A stretch of DNA of 64,000 nt from Lingula anatina (GCF_001039355.2 NW_019773513.1:524245-588244); one strand, 5' to 3'; counted from the stretch's first letter, positions 17,101 to 28,134 are shown. Notes: generated by a model not told the origin, from the letters alone. A program made the numbers and translations.

Positions 17101-17631
17101 TTGCTTCATTTGTATTTGTGAAATTTTGCAATAGGCATACTGAGTGCAACAGACGTGATTAACTGGTGCATATTTATAAGTGCACTATACACATGTACAT
17201 GTAGATATTGACGAAAACATGAAAAATGAGAAAATCTAACAACTGACATTTTAGACAAAATTAAATGCTGTAGAGTGAAGGCAATCGAACTTATAAATGA
17301 ATTGATGAATGGATAAGTAAATGGATTTACCTTAAAGTCCTAGACAAGGAGGAAAAGGGAATTTAGAAAAGACACCACTTTCCTGAGCCCAATTTTCTAG
17401 CGTTATGTAACTACCTATATGTGCATATGCATGGAAATTTGAAAAGCTTCAAGTGACAAATGGTCTGCATATGAGCTCTACCTAGAATTAAATCGGTTAA
17501 TTTTGTCAAAGACAAATGTGGCCCACATTCCTGCATTGTATTCCCCAGTAAACACTGCTCACCCTATACTCACCGGGAAAAAACCCAATCCACCAGCACG
17601 ATATAGCAAACGTAGCTCCTCCAAAGAACAT
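11138..17631 (-). CDS. FAD-dependent oxidoreductase copy B (PCMH + ALO-type)
   Basis: Exons in coding order: 17574-17631, 15315-15463, 15023-15187, 14589-14741, 14223-14390, 13419-13636, 12971-13061, 12395-12562, 11738-11956, 11138-11365; 1617 nt, 538 aa, in frame throughout. The leader MFFGGATFAISCWWIGFFP is hydrophobic, so secretion or ER entry is likely. FAD_binding_4 spans about residues 45-235, with TVTVAGGV, GAIGTASH (H175) and a downstream GGSYTEPSIGG. The C-terminal ALO-like part contains VEMRWIKGTDC, two CxxC-like cysteine clusters in residues ~415-430, and the HWAK motif (H478). Exon borders and phases match copies A and C. The 2.1-kb first intron holds a MITE at ~16230-16407. The first exon was placed by phase and its likeness to copy C exon 1. 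Upstream sequence in that exon has stops in all frames, consistent with 5' UTR. Confidence 0.9.
16230..16407. mobile_element. Short inverted-repeat element (MITE-like) with CCCGTAGCC ends and a poly-G tract
   Basis: Left end CAGGCCCGTAGCC and right end GCGGGCTACGGAC are imperfect inverted copies. Between them are a poly-G tract (16260-16273) followed by TTCGAA and repeated AAAAGGTCC blocks with CCCCTTTTT. This layout (CCCGTAGCC ends, G-run, GGTTCGAA, AAAAGGTCCA) matches my recollection of a repeat widespread in marine invertebrate genomes. Family assignment is from memory, not a search. No coding capacity. Confidence 0.6.
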
Positions 17632-18962
17632 GGCATCAATCTTCAATATGTATCTTCAATGCTAATGGTACCTGTACTGCGGGAAACAGCTATTATATCC
17701 TAGGTCAGGTGACATGAAGGTGTGAGAGACCCCGAGGGAATCGGACGTTGTCTCTATAAATCATACCGTCAGTAGATGCGTTTGATGGTAAACTTAATCT
17801 TGGTATTTAAATTATAATATAATTTAAATCATTTTTATTTATTTATATATTTATTATTATTTTTTGTAAGTCCTGTACGCCAAACGCATTTTGAATCCAT
17901 ATGTTAAGGCGTAGCATGTCATTTATCTATAACAGCAGAAGGAGCCAACCTTGAAAGAAGTTTTATTCTCTATTCTAAACTTTGATGTACTGAGCGTGGA
18001 CACGCACCGTATAACGTCACGCGCCCCACCAGTCATGCTACCAGGTACCCGTCACGACTTCGTGGAAAGGGGGTGTGACAAGTTTGCTGATTTATTTTGT
18101 TTATCGCACTGCTAAAAAGACAGCTTGTACGGCTGGAGGGGGAATGGTATGTTTTACTGTCTTACGCACAATTCTTCCTTTGAATATTTTCAAAATAGCA
18201 TGACAGACCAATTTTACCATTTCTGTAATCATTGAAATAAATTCTGATCATCTTCGGATGGTTTTGTTTAATTTAAAATGTCCAAATGAGTCCTTTTGGT
18301 GACATCGGGTCTATAATACATTGTAGCTTTTAAAAACAGACACTGCTTAGCAAAGAAAAAAATTAATTTAACCACAGTGTATATCCCAGCTAAGCAATTG
18401 TTGAAAATGGCAACTGCTCGGAGTAAGCGGTACAGCACCACCCAAGACCACGACAGGCCTCCATTGTCACATTTTTGTTTACGTTGACTGCATTCGCCAA
18501 CCAGATCCATACTTTGCCAAAAATTTGTGATGTTATTTACCCCAACGATCGATAATTATATGCGAGATCAAAAGAATTTTTTTTTTTTTGAGCAATTGCA
18601 GGGTTTCAACGCGAGAAATCGCAGCTCTGTCTTTGACATGTATCTTGCGGGGCAGAGACTGAAGAGAGGCGAGTCTCCAGCATCTTCTGAATTTCCAGGT
18701 AGGAATGGCAGAAACATCAAGCCATTTTGAACAAACCGAACACATTGTTTTCTTCTGTGATTTAATTCCATTCGTTTGCTTAATAAATGCATATTTCAAT
18801 TAAGCAACGTACATCTTTACATAGGAAATAATAATCATTTTATTACAGAACGCTGTCGACGAAGTTTAGGTGTGGATTATCATCAAAGAAATCGCACGAA
18901 CTCTCGGGTCCCTTATATATACATGCTCCATTGAACTTACAGTTGCCGAACAATTACCCAAA
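17632..18962. other. Spacer between oxidase copies B and C
   Basis: Holds the copy B promoter/5' UTR and the copy C 3' UTR (minus-strand AATAAA, read as TTTATT at ~18838-18843, about 120 nt past the copy C stop). It also contains an exon-like plus-strand stretch, 18601-18696, described separately. Nothing else recognised. Confidence 0.5.
18601..18696 (+). other. Exon-like open stretch of unknown origin
   Basis: A poly-T tract and AATTGCAG are followed by an open frame (GFNARNRSSVFDMYLAG then QRLKRGESPASSEFP) ending at CCAG before GTAGG. It therefore has an acceptor, an open frame and a donor, and is richer in G+C than its surroundings. No partner exon was found on the plus strand and I do not recognise the peptide. 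It may be an exon of an unseen gene, a retroposed fragment or chance. Confidence 0.25.
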
Positions 18963-21900
18963 TCAATTGTAAATATACATATAAGAGGGGTCGATGAATA
19001 TGGTCCTCAGGAAGTTGTTAGAAAACATATATCCTTGAGGGTCTATCTGGTCGCGGACTTTGAGGAACTCCCGTTGACACTGGCGGTTCTCAGGGTCATG
19101 TAATCGCTGTCGAAGACCCGGGAAAGTGGTCAGCATCTTAGCCCAGTTAGGAAGACCAGAAAGTCCCACTTGGTTAAGCTGAGAGAGCACCTGCGATTAA
19201 ATAGTTTCAACGCGTCTTTATTATGCACAACATATACGAAATCAACTGCAATGTTTGGAGGCTTAATTATTTGTGCGTCTTTGCATTTGTTCTTTTGGTA
19301 CCGAAATAACAATTTGTATGTATGTAGCTACTCTCTACCAGAGGGATTTTATAACTGTTTCAAATTTGTATATCAGACCTTATACAATTAAAATATAACC
19401 ATTATGAAATAAATCAAAGGAATATAGCCATCTATCCTGCAATGTACATTTCTCTTTCGATACTAAATCAAAGACAAAATGAAGATACGTAGCTACAGTA
19501 TAATAAGTGGGCTTTGAGTGCTGACTGGGTTATCTGACATTTTTAACACATGGCGGATGATAATGCAATACATACGGCAGTAGTAAATTGCTTATAGCCT
19601 TCAAACGCCTCAGTCGGTTGTACCAGACCCTGTATTTCCATGGTCAGGTAGTGAGAGTTGCTGGGAAATCCACACACATCTGCCTTACCAGGACAGAGAA
19701 AACAGTCTGTGCCCTTGATCCAGCGCATTTCTACGATCCCTAGAGGCAGGATGCCATTAGCGTAGGAAGCGCCCTCTATTGAAGCGGCAACTACCTAAAA
19801 CCAAAAAGTTTGGAAATTTCCTTATGCATGAATCACAGGCATCGACTTAATGGTACATACATGTACATATTGAGTATTTCAGCGCAAAACGACTTGAGAA
19901 GTTCCTTGGTAGAGATTTTGTTTACAGCATTTAGGGTCTCCCAAATATACTGTGTTGGATGTGCTGAAACACGACTACCACTAATTGTGTTAGATATGCC
20001 AATATGTTAGAAGCAAGTTGTTTTCCACGTTTGACAAAGTGTGTTTTGTATATTTGAGTATGGACGTGGTCTATATCTGACATATTACACATAGCATCAC
20101 ATTTAAAACATGACCATTGCGTACAATACACATGGGCAACATATAAGCATATAATATTCAAAAGTCGTCCAACTCTCAGGTTGTATTTATTTCCAATGTT
20201 TTAAAATATAAAAGTGTGCCAAATAAATGTTTCCAATAAAGTTACTTGTCTGGTTTACGCCGTCGAGACCACTTTGAAAATTATAAAAAACTATAACAAA
20301 TGACAATTATTCAACAAAAGCTGAGCACTATCTTCCAACCGTTAGCTTGGTATACATGTATATGGGCGTAGGCCTGTAGGAAGCCGATGTTCAGCTGGTG
20401 TTGAATAGTTGTTTTCTGTAATGCTATTACCAAGCTAATGGACATATTTGCTTATAAATAAGTTTCTCCCTGCCTGCCCCTTCCTAGATATGTAAACATA
20501 TTAAAACTTAGAAATCGTGTGAGATTCCGTCGTTTGGTTGAACTCAATTCACTCCAGCTTTCCCATACATACACGCACCGCCGCCTCCCACGGTTAGATG
20601 GAAACTTACCAACTGCTTTCACAATAATTGCATCAATTTCTAAAACTAAAAGATAATTTATTAACTGTACGAACCTGAAAGGCTGATACCGTACTTGTGA
20701 AAGAAGGGTTTTCTCTGATGGTTGTTTCCGTGGCAGTCACGGTTGGAATGGCGCTAGCATTCAGGCCGTGAATGGCGAAAGGCTTTGGGACAACAACTGG
20801 ATTAGCGATAAATCTTCTAGTCGCGAGGGCAGCAAATATGCGCTGGAAATAAAATATGGTTTGAAAAAAGTAACTCGACAAATTGAAATGTGCATCTACT
20901 TCATTTGTAATTATGCACTTGCAAGCTTTTTTCAAAGGTACCTTTTAAGATTTGACGAATAGGGCACACTATACGACATATTTTCAGAATTAGGTTATTA
21001 TATCATAATATCTTCAATTGAGCAATTTATCAACTTATAGAATATCTTCGGTCTTAAGACATACAGTTTATGCTAACATCACACTAATACATGGACCTAC
21101 CGTTAGAATTATTTACTACAAATCGGATAAACTTTTATCGCCTTCCTAAAAGGGCGCTCTCTTACCTTCAGTGCTCGTTTTTTGTCCACTTTTAGGTAAA
21201 GGGTGGGGGTGAGAAACGTTTCAAAAAGAAGACGAATTGGCCACTATATAGGCTATACTAGTACGGTTATACCAGAGTACTTTTGATGTGAAGAAAACAT
21301 CTACAATTGAAAGATCGTTGTCGGAACAGACATTTCTATCGCTTCATAACTTGCAGCTCACCTGCCCGAATGAAATAGGTGTCACATTCAGGTCAAAGTT
21401 TACGTCAAAGTCAAGGTCAAGGTCAGGCTCCGTTCCATTCGGATTGATAAAACTATCAATAATAAAGAACACGTAAGAATGAACAAATATGTTCACTTTA
21501 CTGTTAAATCTTATTTTTCACAAGTATAAGGAAAAAGTTAAACGGAATACACAATTACTAGTATTAAAGAAAAATGTTCATTCTTAACAGTAAAATCACT
21601 AACAGATAAACAAGGTAGTGCATTTTGATGGTTATCATCCAAAGGTATAAAAGTGTTCCTTTAATGTTTACCTCAGCCACACGAGATCTCGTTTACTGTT
21701 CCACGTGGTGGGTACCCTTCCAGTGGCCATAGTCTCTTGGACTTCCTCTTCCGTTAAGGAATTGTAAGTCGCCCAGCGTGCCTCCACGTAGAAATTGCGC
21801 GTTACAATTTCCTTAACAAAAGTGGCATTGAGCATAAGACTGAGGGGGACGAATACCGTGAAGAGTGACACCATTTGGACTGGTTCCACCTAGCGGACAT

Positions 21901-22038
21901 AAAGAGAATATTTTAAAGTTATTACATGACGAATTAACTGTATACAATGGAGACAAAACATAACAAAACCTTCAACGGTCAGGGGAATCCGAATACAATG
22001 AGTATTATAATGATATGTAGGCTTACTCGCTACTAGTA

Positions 22039-22091
<53 letters not shown>

Positions 22092-25000
22092 CCAACACCT
22101 GATTGATCTGTTGAAGTTTTAAAGATACATGCACGTTTTTACCATCATTTCTACTTCGACAATGACCCCAAGGAGACCAAGATGACATCGCATGGCGCGC
22201 AGGACATTCCGATTCTCAGAAGCCGTAAATTGTCGAAGTCTCCCGTAAGAATCGAAGACTTGTACGGACTCGAGGTAGCCACCCAGACTTGGTTCGTCAT
22301 AGCTTCCTCCCTACAAACATCACTGTGAATATAATGTCGTGTATTCGTGCAATACAAACACATATTGCTAAGGTTTGAAAAGTTTCCATGCAACAAACCA
22401 AGCGAGAAGGAAGAGTGTTTAATTTTCTTACCGCAAACCTAAAACTTTTTAGGTAGAAACTTACCGGTAGTATACTGAGCAAGCAGAAACCTTACTATTT
22501 TGTCATTTATATTCTATATTTAGGCGATGTGCATGCAGACACAGTAAGAGCATTTTGCTTACGTGAGAAGCTGTTCCAATTCCTCCTGCTATAGTGACCT
22601 CTATCGGCTGCGGCCCACTGGCGATTGCATGACCTACGCTAAGTAGTAACGAGTCCAGCTCGTCCTGTCGCACTCCAGCCGCAACGGTCACTGTGGGATA
22701 TGGTCTCTGAACTGTCTGTAAAAAAGACCTATAAGTATGCAGTCGCCTTTAAACAATTGTCCTCTTTTTGGTTTCACACCGGCATCTTATTTCTAAATCG
22801 TAAAATACACATATTTAAGTACACAAGTCTATTTAGCGCTTTGACAAATATATGCCTTGTTTAAATAAAAGAAAAACAATATTGTAATCAAATGTTTTAA
22901 TAATACAAAATGTGCCATTGTTACAAGAATTGCATATCAGTAACGATTTTAATTGGGTAATACTGTATGTAAACTACCAGTATTAAAGTGAATGGATATA
23001 AAATATGACGCACCGGAGGGTTGAATATCGCCCGCTGTCCACCCTCCAGAGTGAGGAGAGTAAGGTTCAGTAGGATCTGTCCTTCATCTGGGAAGAGTGG
23101 CGACCAAGAAAGAGCCGACACGCCAGCCACACGGATTTTGCGGTTTAAACTTATGGCGGCATGTATCACTTTTTGCACCTGCAATGAATTTATTTATCGT
23201 CTTTTGACACTTCAGTAAATTTATGAATAATCAATTAGGAAAGTATAGGCCTCCCCGCAAGAAAACGCAGTAGATTCTCCAACGCAGTAGACTACTGCAA
23301 TCATACTGCAAACCGCAGTAGACTACTGCAATCATACTGCAAACACGCTTCAAATCTGCTTCGATTTGGGAGCTAATTAGCATATTTGAAACATGCTTCT
23401 ATCATGCTGCTAATCTACTGCATTAATGCTCCTCTCTATATAAACCTATGTACATTGTACTTTTTGGAGTAGAATTGCAGTAGGCTATGCTGCATTTCTA
23501 CTGCAAATATGCTCCACACCACTACTGCGTTAATGCTTTTTTGCTACTTCGATACTACTGCATTTTCGTGCGGGTCAGTATAGGGAGATATATGGAAAGA
23601 GTATACGTATGTTACGGTTCTGTCCTGTGCCTCAATTCAAATTCGGCCCCTTGGTTCTAAATTGTTTCCAAGAGACTCTGTTCTGGTCCTACACCTGTGA
23701 ATGTCCATGTAGAGAGGAGGCTAGCAAGACTCACTTACTTCGGCATTACTTGTAGGTTTTATGACGAACACGTGGTCCCGTCTAACAATTGTCGCCCAGT
23801 TGACAAACGGTTCCAATTGGACTTGGGGAGAGGACCCAAGGGCATTCTGCATGCATGTCTGTAACCTCTCTAAGTTTGGCAGGGTGGCTAGAACAAAGAA
23901 AAGAGCAGCAATGCTCAACGCGATGTCCTTCACTTATCGCTTATACGATTTGCATCACACTGGTTATTTTTCTAAATGATATTTTAATTTCGATTGATTT
24001 CATGCCTTGTTTATTCATTAACATTGATTTACATTTAGACGAAAACCCGTATCTTTTATGTATTGATCCGTCTCTTCTCTTGGACAAAGATATTAATAAT
24101 CATTCTTCTGTAGGTGAAAGGGGCTAGCAATGCACAATCCCCTCCTTTCATCCCCCCTCCTCCAAAAATAGCTCATTTAAAGTGGGCGTCACCCTTGCGA
24201 AAATTTGTCTCATTTAACGCTCACTTACGGTTCTCAATTTGTCCTAGAACATTGTCCCTGAACAATGTTTTTCTCTTCTAATGAGAAACATTTTTAATCT
24301 GTTCTAGGACATTTTGAAGGACTTCCCAAAAACAATTCTCGAACTGTAACATTCCTTACAAAATAACATTAGAACTGTAAAAAAAATAAACCAAATGTTC
24401 TAGAATAGATTGAGAACCGTAAGTGAACGTTAAATGAGACAAATTTCACAGGAGGTATCCTAGTTGGGGAGGGACGTAGGTGGGTTGGTGCTTCAGCAGC
24501 CAACAAGTTCTCATCGTTAGTTTTGTTTAATAAAACAATTAGTCACAGTTTTAGTTAAAGTTACAACTGTATATAAAGTATATATATATGCTGAGCGAAA
24601 ATCACAATTCAGAAAAAGGCAATTCCACCAAAGACTTATCGAAATATAATACACCAGTCAAGACTGTGTTTAACGATTGGGGCACTACACCTACACGTTG
24701 ATTTAATGCCGTATCATACATTTCCTTAGGGTATCACTGCTGAGGGTATACAACATAGCCCTCAAGCGCACTAACTATATTAAAAGATTCAATGCATGTT
24801 CAGCGGGCAGCTTTGCTTTCGGTATTTACTTAATTTATTTCCTGTGCTACATAACAGTAAGTATACAGGTCTCTTGATTACTTTGTGTTGCTCAAGATAT
24901 GTTATAATCCCAAAAACTTTTGATTGCAATTATTACTATAACGCTTTCAGAAATTATAAATAGGCATAAATAGTGAGCATCACTACTGTACACAGCGATG

Positions 25001-26438
25001 GGCCTACAAAGTCCGAATTGTTTATATTGTGTGGTAAACATGATGTGATAAATGGATTCACAGCACTAAGGCTGTATTCCCAGAGTTTTTAGATCGATCT
25101 ATCCACGCGGGGAGTCTCACTAGATTACTGTCAGATAATCCATGTCCGTCCCGCCTACTACAAGATGTAAGGGGGCAATTAACTTTCGTGTCCGCTCGGC
25201 TGACAGCTATTTAGCGTGAACCCCCAGCGAGTTAGGTCGATCTAAAGTGGGGTCTAAGGGTACCATGATCTACCATCCATGCACGTAAATATAAAGCGTC
25301 ACTAAATTGGCTGTACATGTACACTGTACACTGTACTAGTGCATCAATATTGATACCGGTGAAACGTGACAGAGTCACCCATAACAGAGAGTAAGCTTCC
25401 CATTCATTTGTACAGGTGAGCCTCGCCCTAGATTTTGACCCACTTAGGTCAGACCAAGGAGTTATCTGTTATAACTCCTTGGTCAGACTGACCCTAACCA
25501 TTATAACTATATGGAGGGCGGACTTTCTGTTACACGGAAACTCAATTTCGTTACACCGGCCCTCCCAACCCCTCCCACTTCTGTACGAGAGTGACGTCAG
25601 ACCTGACTCCCACCACAACCTGTTTAATATGCGGTAAGATAGAAATGCAGGTGGACATTTGCACTGATTTATTCTATGTATATTCAATGAGCTATTGGTC
25701 GGACGTCTCATGCATACTTTCGTTAAGGGGACACATTGTAAAATAAACAATCTACGCGAGTACTTTCACAAGTTTCTTTACTCTATCTATCTATCTATCT
25801 ATCGATCGATCTATCTGTATACGTATTCCGCCATAGTCCGCTGTCTAAATTTACTAGAAGGTGGTGATTCTCTTTTGTGGCATATTTAGGGCCGTTCAAG
25901 GTGAAGCTTATTGCACGTCTATTTTTAGTGAAGATTTCACACGCATGCCTCCGTTGTTTATGTGTTTTATTAATACAATGAAATAAATGTCAATTAAACA
26001 TCCCTTCCCGCGCTATAGAAATAAGTGTATTAAGGTCCGCATGACTCTTTTCTTTATACATTTTTGCGTCTTTATTCAATACAATCAAAATTTACTGGGC
26101 TTATCATAAGAGAAATAACTAAAAGAAATAAGTGATCGCTTTATTGATAAGTTACTTGACGAATGAATACCCCAGTGTGTTTTCTTATCTGATTCTTAAA
26201 AATTGTCGCTTGGCATGACATATACTATTACTGGTCTCTCTCTTTTATTTATTTATTCATCTATTTATTTATTTATTATTTGGAAAATTCGAACTACAAA
26301 ACAATGATTCAAACACCTGAGGTCACGCTAATAGGAGTCAAATTATAAAGTCAAAAGAACAGAAATATTATACTTACGAGGACACAGTGACCACCAAAAG
26401 CACGTCCATCTGACCAGGAGTTGTTGTCCGAAATACAT
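18963..26438 (-). CDS. FAD-dependent oxidoreductase copy C (PCMH + ALO-type, NWAK variant)
   Basis: Exons in coding order: 26378-26438, 23739-23887, 23014-23178, 22563-22715, 22143-22310, 21672-21889, 21362-21452, 20675-20842, 19576-19794, 18963-19190; 1620 nt, 539 aa, no frame breaks. The leader MYFGQQLLVRWTCFWWSLCP resembles copy B in its start (M-[FY]-F-G), its WW and its Pro end, but is less hydrophobic. The FAD_binding_4 domain is intact (TVTVAAGV, GGIGTASHGGS). It is closest to copy B: in the 73-residue penultimate exon 67 residues are identical, and similarity continues a few bases into the intron. Oddity: the HWAK motif of A and B is NWAK here (N479). The last residues (SYMYIYN) differ from A and B. 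The long first intron holds two inverted-repeat elements (23254-23574, itself in intron 2, and 24201-24446 in intron 1). Function is inferred from family only. Confidence 0.9.
22038..22088. repeat. CA repeat followed by a 36-nt poly-A
   Basis: Short (CA)n then an A-run of about 36, in an intron of oxidase copy C. The A tail could mark the end of a retroposed sequence, but no body was identified. Confidence 0.9.
23254..23574. mobile_element. Inverted-repeat element with CCCGCA ends and internal CTACTGC array
   Basis: A 321-bp block in an intron of oxidase copy C. The ends are CCCGCAAGAAAACGCAGTAG (left) and, read on the other strand at the right, CCCGCACGAAAATGCAGTAG, with 18 of 20 matching. 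A TC dinucleotide flanks both ends and could be a short target duplication. The terminal core GCAGTAG/CTACTGC occurs ten times within the block (four forward, six reverse). No coding capacity, so probably a non-autonomous DNA transposon. Confidence 0.7.
24201..24446. mobile_element. MITE-like element with ~50-bp terminal inverted repeats
   Basis: The left arm starts AAATTTGTCTCATTTAACG and continues with TCACTTACGGTTCTCAAT. The right arm at ~24392-24446 is its reverse complement over about 50 bp with a few mismatches. The middle holds further GTTCTAGAACATT-like palindromic pieces. About 246 bp with no coding capacity; no clear target-site duplication. It lies in the first intron of oxidase copy C. 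Confidence 0.7.
25447..25490. repeat. Near-perfect hairpin
   Basis: GACCAAGGAGTTAT and ATAACTCCTTGGTC face each other across the loop CTGTT. With one mismatch the stem extends by three more pairs. It lies in intron 1 of oxidase copy C. No promoter, coding or terminator context was seen. Confidence 0.6.
25782..25817. repeat. (TCTA)n microsatellite with ATCG variants
   Basis: Tetranucleotide CTAT/ATCG repeats in intron 1 of oxidase copy C. Confidence 0.9.
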
Positions 26439-27963
26439 CCCCTTATTATAGACCTACTAGTTAACCTCCAAAACAGCACAAAATAAATTTTCTTTACAAA
26501 GTTAGGATAAGCTGTATCATCAATGCTGCTGCTTCTGTTATTCAGTCCCACTGGTTCTGACTGCATACATTTCTTTAAGAGGTCACCATGAAGACCACTC
26601 ACTGTTTAGCATTTTTTACCACGGAATCCCCGCTACCCAGCCAACTGAACTCTAAACGACCATATTAGGCGACTACAGGTTAAAAGTCAATTCTCCACAG
26701 AATATACAGCTATTAAACAGGTATTAACGACGGGAAATCAAGAGAGATGAATCACACTACTATTGTGGCTCCCCGTGGCGATGGTGGTATCAAATCCACA
26801 CTTTGGTGCTTTATTTATTAGGCCTATCTGTTTTATGTATGTTTGATATCGGCCGTTATTTGTTGCTGTGCATGGCAAAATATACCGGTACAAATGTGTA
26901 TTTCATTTGCCAGTACAATGTGTAGAGCATTATAGTTTCATAAAAGCGATCATGACCTAAGGACAACATCTAATAAATCATGTCTGTCATAATCTGTGGA
27001 CAGGTGGACGAGTTTAAATATGAAACCCTGTACGTGCTATTTAAAGTGATGTGATATAGGCCTAATATAAATTTTTGTTTCAATGTAACTTATTGATTTG
27101 TATTGTATTGTATAATATTGTATTGTGATGTGTTGTGTCGTGTTGTATTGTATTTTATTAAATATACTTTGTATTCATAATACGAGTTCGGGTGCATGTT
27201 ATAGGCCTACTGGTAGGGCCTAGTAGGCCCTATTGCAGGCAGCCAGATCACGTCACTATTAAAGATGCCGATCAAACTTTTCATTTATTTACTCTGGTTT
27301 TTATATTTATTTTTATCTTTTTAACATTTTTCGTAATTCATACATGTAGGCTTCATAGGCTTCAAAATGGTGTTGAATAGTGTGTGTGTGTGTGGGGGGG
27401 GGGGGGTAGGCCTATATCTTCCAATTACGACTCATTTGCGTAGTTGAATAAGTTGCAATCAAAATTATGGGTAAGTGAATAAAATTCACACGGCACAGGG
27501 TTTACCCACAACTTCTACTTACCATAGTATCCCTACCCATTAATAGAAATGATACGGGCAATTTAGTTTTTCATGTGTACCGGTACATTAGTATAAATTA
27601 AATTTTTATTCAAACCGGTTTTTATGACAGCCTTTATGTGATGTTTTAACACTTTATGTGATGTTTAATTAAAATGTGGCACATCCGAAGGACATGAAAT
27701 TCATTCAAGAAATATATGATTTTTTTAAAGCTACATAAAAAATTGATTTAAACATTTGTGGTAGCTACAATATTTCAATGAAGTATTCCACACCCAATAT
27801 TTTCCAGGAGTCTCCCGGATTCAGAATGAATCTCCCGGTCTCCCGTACGTGTAACCAAATCTCCCAGATGCATGTGAAAGCGGCTTTGAAAATTTGCACT
27901 ACTGTCAGCTTCATAATTAGGCCTATCTATCTTTTTTTTTTTTTTTTTTTTTTTGGTCATTAG
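26439..27963. other. Spacer upstream of oxidase copy C
   Basis: AT-rich, with TTTA and TTGTA low-complexity stretches (26245-26280, 27085-27160), a poly-G run near 27395-27406 and a long poly-T tract (~27931-27954) just before the SLC22-like exon. No coding exon recognised. It should contain the copy C promoter (minus strand). Confidence 0.5.
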
Positions 27964-28134
27964 GGTGACTACACTCATTCGAGTGTCCCACAGATTATCT
28001 TTGGCATCATTCCACTGATTGCTGGGGGTCTGGCCCTGTTGCTCCCCGAGACTAACAATGTACCTATGCCAGAAAACCTGGAGCAGGGAGAGCAGTTTGG
28101 ACTGCCTGGCTTCTATGAGTATGTGCCTTTATGA
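27964..28134 (+). CDS. Terminal exon of an SLC22-type organic ion transporter (partial)
   Basis: A poly-T tract plus ATTAG precedes an open frame that ends at TGA 28132-28134. It encodes the end of an MFS transporter of the SLC22 (organic cation/anion/carnitine) family. THSSVPQIIFGIIPLIAGG is the last transmembrane helix. LALLLPET is the signature at its cytosolic end, followed by NNVPMPENLEQ, as in family members, and a short tail ending FYEYVPL. Only about 56 residues of a usual ~550 are present. No upstream exons were found in the preceding 3.5 kb of plus strand. An AATAAA follows at 28148-28153. It may be the last exon of a gene with a distant or misassembled 5' part, or a duplicated or dead fragment. 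The frame itself is undamaged. Confidence 0.75.
   Translation, partial: GDYTHSSVPQIIFGIIPLIAGGLALLLPETNNVPMPENLEQGEQFGLPGFYEYVPL

Noticed and set aside
26378-26412. Alternative leader start (MDVLLVVTVS) at the same donor of oxidase copy C
   Set aside because: Attractive as a signal peptide, but it ends in phase 2 and would put the next exon out of frame. The MYFGQQ frame fits.
26351-26602. 83-codon minus-strand frame containing oxidase copy C exon 1
   Set aside because: It is a different frame from the leader exon. Its end at the same donor is phase 0 and does not fit the phase-1 acceptor at 23887.
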